Positions 23,618-26,176 of a stretch of 26,176 nt of DNA are shown here, one piece after another (positions within the stretch are counted from its first letter, which is position 1; each line of letters starts with the position of its first letter). The notes under the pieces were generated by a model, which saw nothing but the letters and a program-made list of their open reading frames with translations, ran no database searches and had not been told where the DNA came from. Source of the DNA: a virus. The stretch covers positions 1 through 26,176 of IMG/VR virus record IMGVR_UViG_3300043539_002725; one strand, given 5' to 3'. The position numbers and the translations under genes were made by a program.

Positions 23618-26176
23618 ATGGCGTTCCCCTATAAGAATCCTACCTCACTTTCATTATTAAATGCTCCAGAGGGAGTAACTATTACCAGTAATGTTGGTAC
23701 TAATTTTTCGGTATCTCAGGTTGGTGGTTATCAAGAAGTTTTCTATCTTGATAATTTGGGCTTAACTTTTGTGGGAACTGGAACGCAACTTCTTTCAGCC
23801 AATACAATTCCAATCCAGATAAATGTTCAAGCGAATAGTGGATTAAATTTTACCCAACTAACACTTAATTCTGATAATATTTCTTCTGGTAGAAGAAGAT
23901 TAGGTATGCAGGTCTATGTTAACGAAAGTGACACTGTATATCAATACCACATTCCAGATTATGACCTTTTATGGGAAGCTTTAACGGGTCTTACTGGTTC
24001 TTCAGCAATTACTCAAAACCCTACATTTACAACTGTAAACGCTCGTTCACAAGCTGGGAGAGATTTCATTAATGTATGGACAGGGTCAACAATTGAAGGG
24101 GTAAACGGTGTAACAAGAGAAAATGCTCGTTGGAGAATATTCTGGGGAACTGACATACAAATTACAGGTGGAACTTATTATTCAGCAACCACTACTTTAG
24201 ATTTGTTTAATAGTACTGGCGGTACAGTTTCAATTACAGGATTTACAGGAACTGTTACAGGTGGCACATATAATTCAGGAACTTCGGCTTTAACTTTAAA
24301 CAATAGCGATGGTACTTCGGTAACAGTTACAGGAATAACCACATCTGGTGGCGGCACAACAGTTACGGGTGGTACTTACTTTTCCGCAGCTACTACTTTG
24401 GAATTGTACAATTCAACGGGAGGTACGGTTTCAATTTCAGGATTCACTGGTGTATTGACTGGTGGTACATACAATTCAGGTACTGGAAATTTAACGCTAA
24501 ATAATAGTGATGGAACATCTGTTGTTGTGACAGGTGTTACTGGTACTTCTGGGACAAGCGGAACAAGTGGTTCCTCTGGCACTAGTGGTGTTGGTTCATC
24601 GGGAACTTCAGGCACATCCGGAATTGATGGAACTTCAGGAACCTCAGGAGTTGATGGGACGTCTGGTACTAGTGGCCAATCAGGAACCTCAGGAACAAGT
24701 GGTGAATCTGGTACTTCAGGAACAAGTGGTATTTCAGGTACTTCAGGAACTAGTGGTATCGATGGTACCTCTGGAACAAGTGGTGTAGATGGAACATCTG
24801 GTACTAGCGGTTTAGACGGAACATCAGGTACAAGTGGTGAATCTGGTACTTCAGGAACAAGTGGTATTTCAGGGACTTCGGGCACTAGCGGTATTGATGG
24901 CACATCAGGAACAAGTGGTGTAGATGGAACATCTGGTACTAGCGGTTTAGACGGAACATCAGGTACAAGTGGCGAATCTGGCACATCAGGAACAAGTGGT
25001 GTGGATGGTACATCAGGAACTAGCGGTGAATCTGGTACCTCCGGAACAAGTGGTATAAATGGAACCTCAGGAACATCTGGTACAAGTGGCTCTGATGGTA
25101 CATCAGGAACAAGCGGAGAGTCGGGTACCTCAGGTACTAGTGGTGAATCAGGAACGTCAGGAACTAGTGGTGTTGATGGTACCTCAGGAACAAGTGGTAT
25201 TGATGGTACATCGGGTACTTCAGGAACAAGTGGTATTGATGGTACATCAGGAACAAGTGGTGAGTCTGGTACTTCAGGAACTAGTGGTGTGGATGGTACA
25301 TCAGGAACTAGCGGTGAATCTGGTACCTCCGGAACAAGTGGTGTTGATGGTACATCGGGTACTTCAGGTACAAGTGGTGTGGATGGTACATCTGGAACGA
25401 GTGGTACGACTGGTACTTCAGGAACTAGTGGTGTGGATGGTACATCAGGTACAAGTGGTGAATCCGGCACATCAGGAACAAGTGGAATTGATGGCACTTC
25501 CGGAACTAGTGGAACAAGTGGTATTGACGGTACATCAGGTACAAGCGGTGAGTCTGGTACTTCAGGAACTAGTGGTATGGATGGTACATCAGGAACAAGT
25601 GGTCAATCTGGTACTTCAGGTACGAGTGGTATTGACGGTACTTCGGGAACTTCGGGAACTTCGGGATTGAGTGGTGTTGATGGTACCAATGGAACATCTG
25701 GAAGTAGTGGTACATCAGGAACAAGTGGCCAATCGGGTACATCAGGAACCAGCGGTGAATCTGGTACGTCAGGTACAAGTGGTGAATCTGGTACGTCAGG
25801 TACAAGTGGCCAATCTGGTACATCAGGTACAAGTGGTGTTGATGGAACTTCTGGAACGTCAGGTACAAGCGGTATAGATGGAACATCGGGTACAAGTGGT
25901 GTGGATGGTACATCAGGAACAAGTGGTGAATCTGGTACTTCAGGTACGAGTGGTGAATCAGGTACATCAGGAACTAGTGGTCTAAATGGAACTTCAGGGA
26001 CTTCTGGTACAAGCGGTATAGATGGTACTTCAGGAACTTCAGGTACCAGTGGTGTTGATGGGACTTCAGGCACCTCAGGTACTAGCGGAACAACAGGTAC
26101 ATCTGGAACTAGTGGTTTGGATGGTACATCCGGTACATCAGGAACTAGTGGTCTAGATGGAACTTCAGGAACTTCA
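23618..26176 (+). CDS. Collagen-like (Gly-Thr-Ser)n fibre protein, C-terminus beyond the window
   Basis: Open frame of 853 codons from ATGGCG with no stop before the window edge, so the gene is partial at its 3' end. Residues 1-180 form a globular N-terminal domain of unknown fold ([19 protein letters not shown] start; [13 protein letters not shown] near 110-122). Residues 183-308 hold two copies of a roughly 67-residue beta module ([20 protein letters not shown] and [20 protein letters not shown]), a Gly/Thr-rich pattern often seen in phage fibres. From 309 onward the chain is Gly-X-Y triplets, mostly GTS, interrupted by GID, GVD, GLD, GES or GQS. The stretch contains no Pro, Lys, Arg or aromatic residue. 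A trimeric, rod-like side or tail fibre is the likely role; a distal tip or chaperone domain should lie downstream. All the antisense and shifted frames here are repeat artefacts. Confidence 0.8.
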   Translation, partial: MAFPYKNPTSLSLLNAPEGVTITSNVGTNFSVSQVGGYQEVFYLDNLGLTFVGTGTQLLSANTIPIQINVQANSGLNFTQLTLNSDNISSGRRRLGMQVYVNESDTVYQYHIPDYDLLWEALTGLTGSSAITQNPTFTTVNARSQAGRDFINVWTGSTIEGVNGVTRENARWRIFWGTDIQITGGTYYSATTTLDLFNSTGGTVSITGFTGTVTGGTYNSGTSALTLNNSDGTSVTVTGITTSGGGTTVTGGTYFSAATTLELYNSTGGTVSISGFTGVLTGGTYNSGTGNLTLNNSDGTSVVVTGVTGTSGTSGTSGSSGTSGVGSSGTSGTSGIDGTSGTSGVDGTSGTSGQSGTSGTSGESGTSGTSGISGTSGTSGIDGTSGTSGVDGTSGTSGLDGTSGTSGESGTSGTSGISGTSGTSGIDGTSGTSGVDGTSGTSGLDGTSGTSGESGTSGTSGVDGTSGTSGESGTSGTSGINGTSGTSGTSGSDGTSGTSGESGTSGTSGESGTSGTSGVDGTSGTSGIDGTSGTSGTSGIDGTSGTSGESGTSGTSGVDGTSGTSGESGTSGTSGVDGTSGTSGTSGVDGTSGTSGTTGTSGTSGVDGTSGTSGESGTSGTSGIDGTSGTSGTSGIDGTSGTSGESGTSGTSGMDGTSGTSGQSGTSGTSGIDGTSGTSGTSGLSGVDGTNGTSGSSGTSGTSGQSGTSGTSGESGTSGTSGESGTSGTSGQSGTSGTSGVDGTSGTSGTSGIDGTSGTSGVDGTSGTSGESGTSGTSGESGTSGTSGLNGTSGTSGTSGIDGTSGTSGTSGVDGTSGTSGTSGTTGTSGTSGLDGTSGTSGTSGLDGTSGTS
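24164..24541 (+). repeat. Two tandem copies of a 67-residue beta module
   Basis: Copy one begins at residue 183 (24164) and copy two at residue 250 (24365), a period of 201 bp. Both run TGGTY, an aromatic/Leu strand, [33 protein letters not shown]. The second copy leads straight into the collagen-like triplets. Confidence 0.8.
24542..26176 (+). repeat. Collagen-like Gly-X-Y triplet tract
   Basis: 545 residues are visible (309-853): 181 triplets with one two-residue interruption (Gly-Val, 324-325). The commonest unit is nine residues, GTSGTSG plus a variable pair, with occasional 12-residue units. The variable pair alternates between hydrophobic-Asp (ID, VD, LD, MD) and polar-Ser (ES, QS). 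The tract continues past the window end. Confidence 0.9.
24701..24970 (+). repeat. Tandem 135-bp duplication inside the triplet tract
   Basis: 24701-24835 and 24836-24970 encode the same 45 residues (15 triplets: [12 protein letters not shown] and so on). By direct comparison they differ at eight bases, all synonymous third positions and all between codons 13 and 24 of the unit. A third partial copy begins at 24971. Confidence 0.85.

Noticed and set aside
24701-24970. Assembly duplication
   Set aside because: Eight scattered silent differences between the copies argue against a simple duplicated read, though only long reads could exclude collapse or expansion elsewhere in the tract.
24376-25497. 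373-codon open frame on the - strand reading as [16 protein letters not shown] repeats, and a similar one at 25603-26073
   Set aside because: It is the exact antisense of the GTS triplet tract. Repeats of period divisible by three keep other frames open by composition. The + strand frame from 23618 has a start, an N-terminal domain and frame continuity, and all silent changes fall on its third positions.
25059-25670. 203-codon + strand open frame rich in Val, Gln and Glu
   Set aside because: Shifted-frame shadow of the same triplet tract, with no separate start context.
22256-26176. CRISPR array or tandem-repeat non-coding element
   Set aside because: Both repeat regions keep a single reading frame with protein-level periodicity; there are no regular unique spacers between identical repeats.

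Overview
The window reads as a segment of a large tailed-phage genome of the T4-like (contractile tail) kind, most likely infecting a member of the Bacteroidota (flavobacteria-like). The phage reading rests on gp25- and gp6-type baseplate wedge proteins, a probable gp7-type wedge protein and several long fibre-like proteins, all on the + strand and tightly packed. The host reading is inference from four things: tandem SprB-type repeats, the adhesin repeats of gliding Bacteroidota; a ribonucleotide reductase whose ATP-cone sits on NrdB instead of NrdA, an arrangement known from flavobacteria; almost no Shine-Dalgarno sequences, with A-rich start contexts; and low GC. TAA, TAG and TGA all act as stops, so the standard bacterial code applies. 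I saw no tRNA, rRNA, CRISPR, insertion sequence or minus-strand gene.

Layout. (1) 5-4429, replication and nucleotide supply: a DnaB/gp41-like helicase, then nrdB and nrdA, closed by a strong rho-independent terminator at 4456-4488. (2) 4526-6841: the baseplate wedge pair gp25 and gp6. (3) 6933-15515: a 1666-residue structural protein with an internal membrane-like hydrophobic block, followed by three overlapping genes of unknown function (564, 281 and 356 aa). (4) 15543-21901: a 302-aa protein, a 1006-aa probable gp7/gpI-like wedge protein, a 710-aa SprB-repeat protein and a 99-aa protein. (5) 22022-23554: a 510-aa fibre-like protein with a Thr/Pro-rich linker. (6) 23618 to the window end: a fibre-like protein with at least 545 residues of collagen-like Gly-Thr-Ser triplets, still open at the edge.

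The five non-coding gaps in the structural half each carry TATTTAT 5-18 nt before the next start codon. Junctions without a gap overlap or nearly touch and lack the motif. This divides the structural genes into five apparent transcription units and makes TATTTAT a candidate late-promoter element. It also implies very short or absent 5' leaders.

Working together (inference): the first block copies DNA and makes deoxynucleotides. The second builds the baseplate wedge and hangs adhesive fibres on it. The gp7-like protein and the SprB-repeat protein end in related roughly 90-residue modules, which suggests a common docking or assembly domain. The points most worth following up are the SprB-repeat protein with that shared module, the hydrophobic block in the 1666-aa protein, and the TATTTAT signal.
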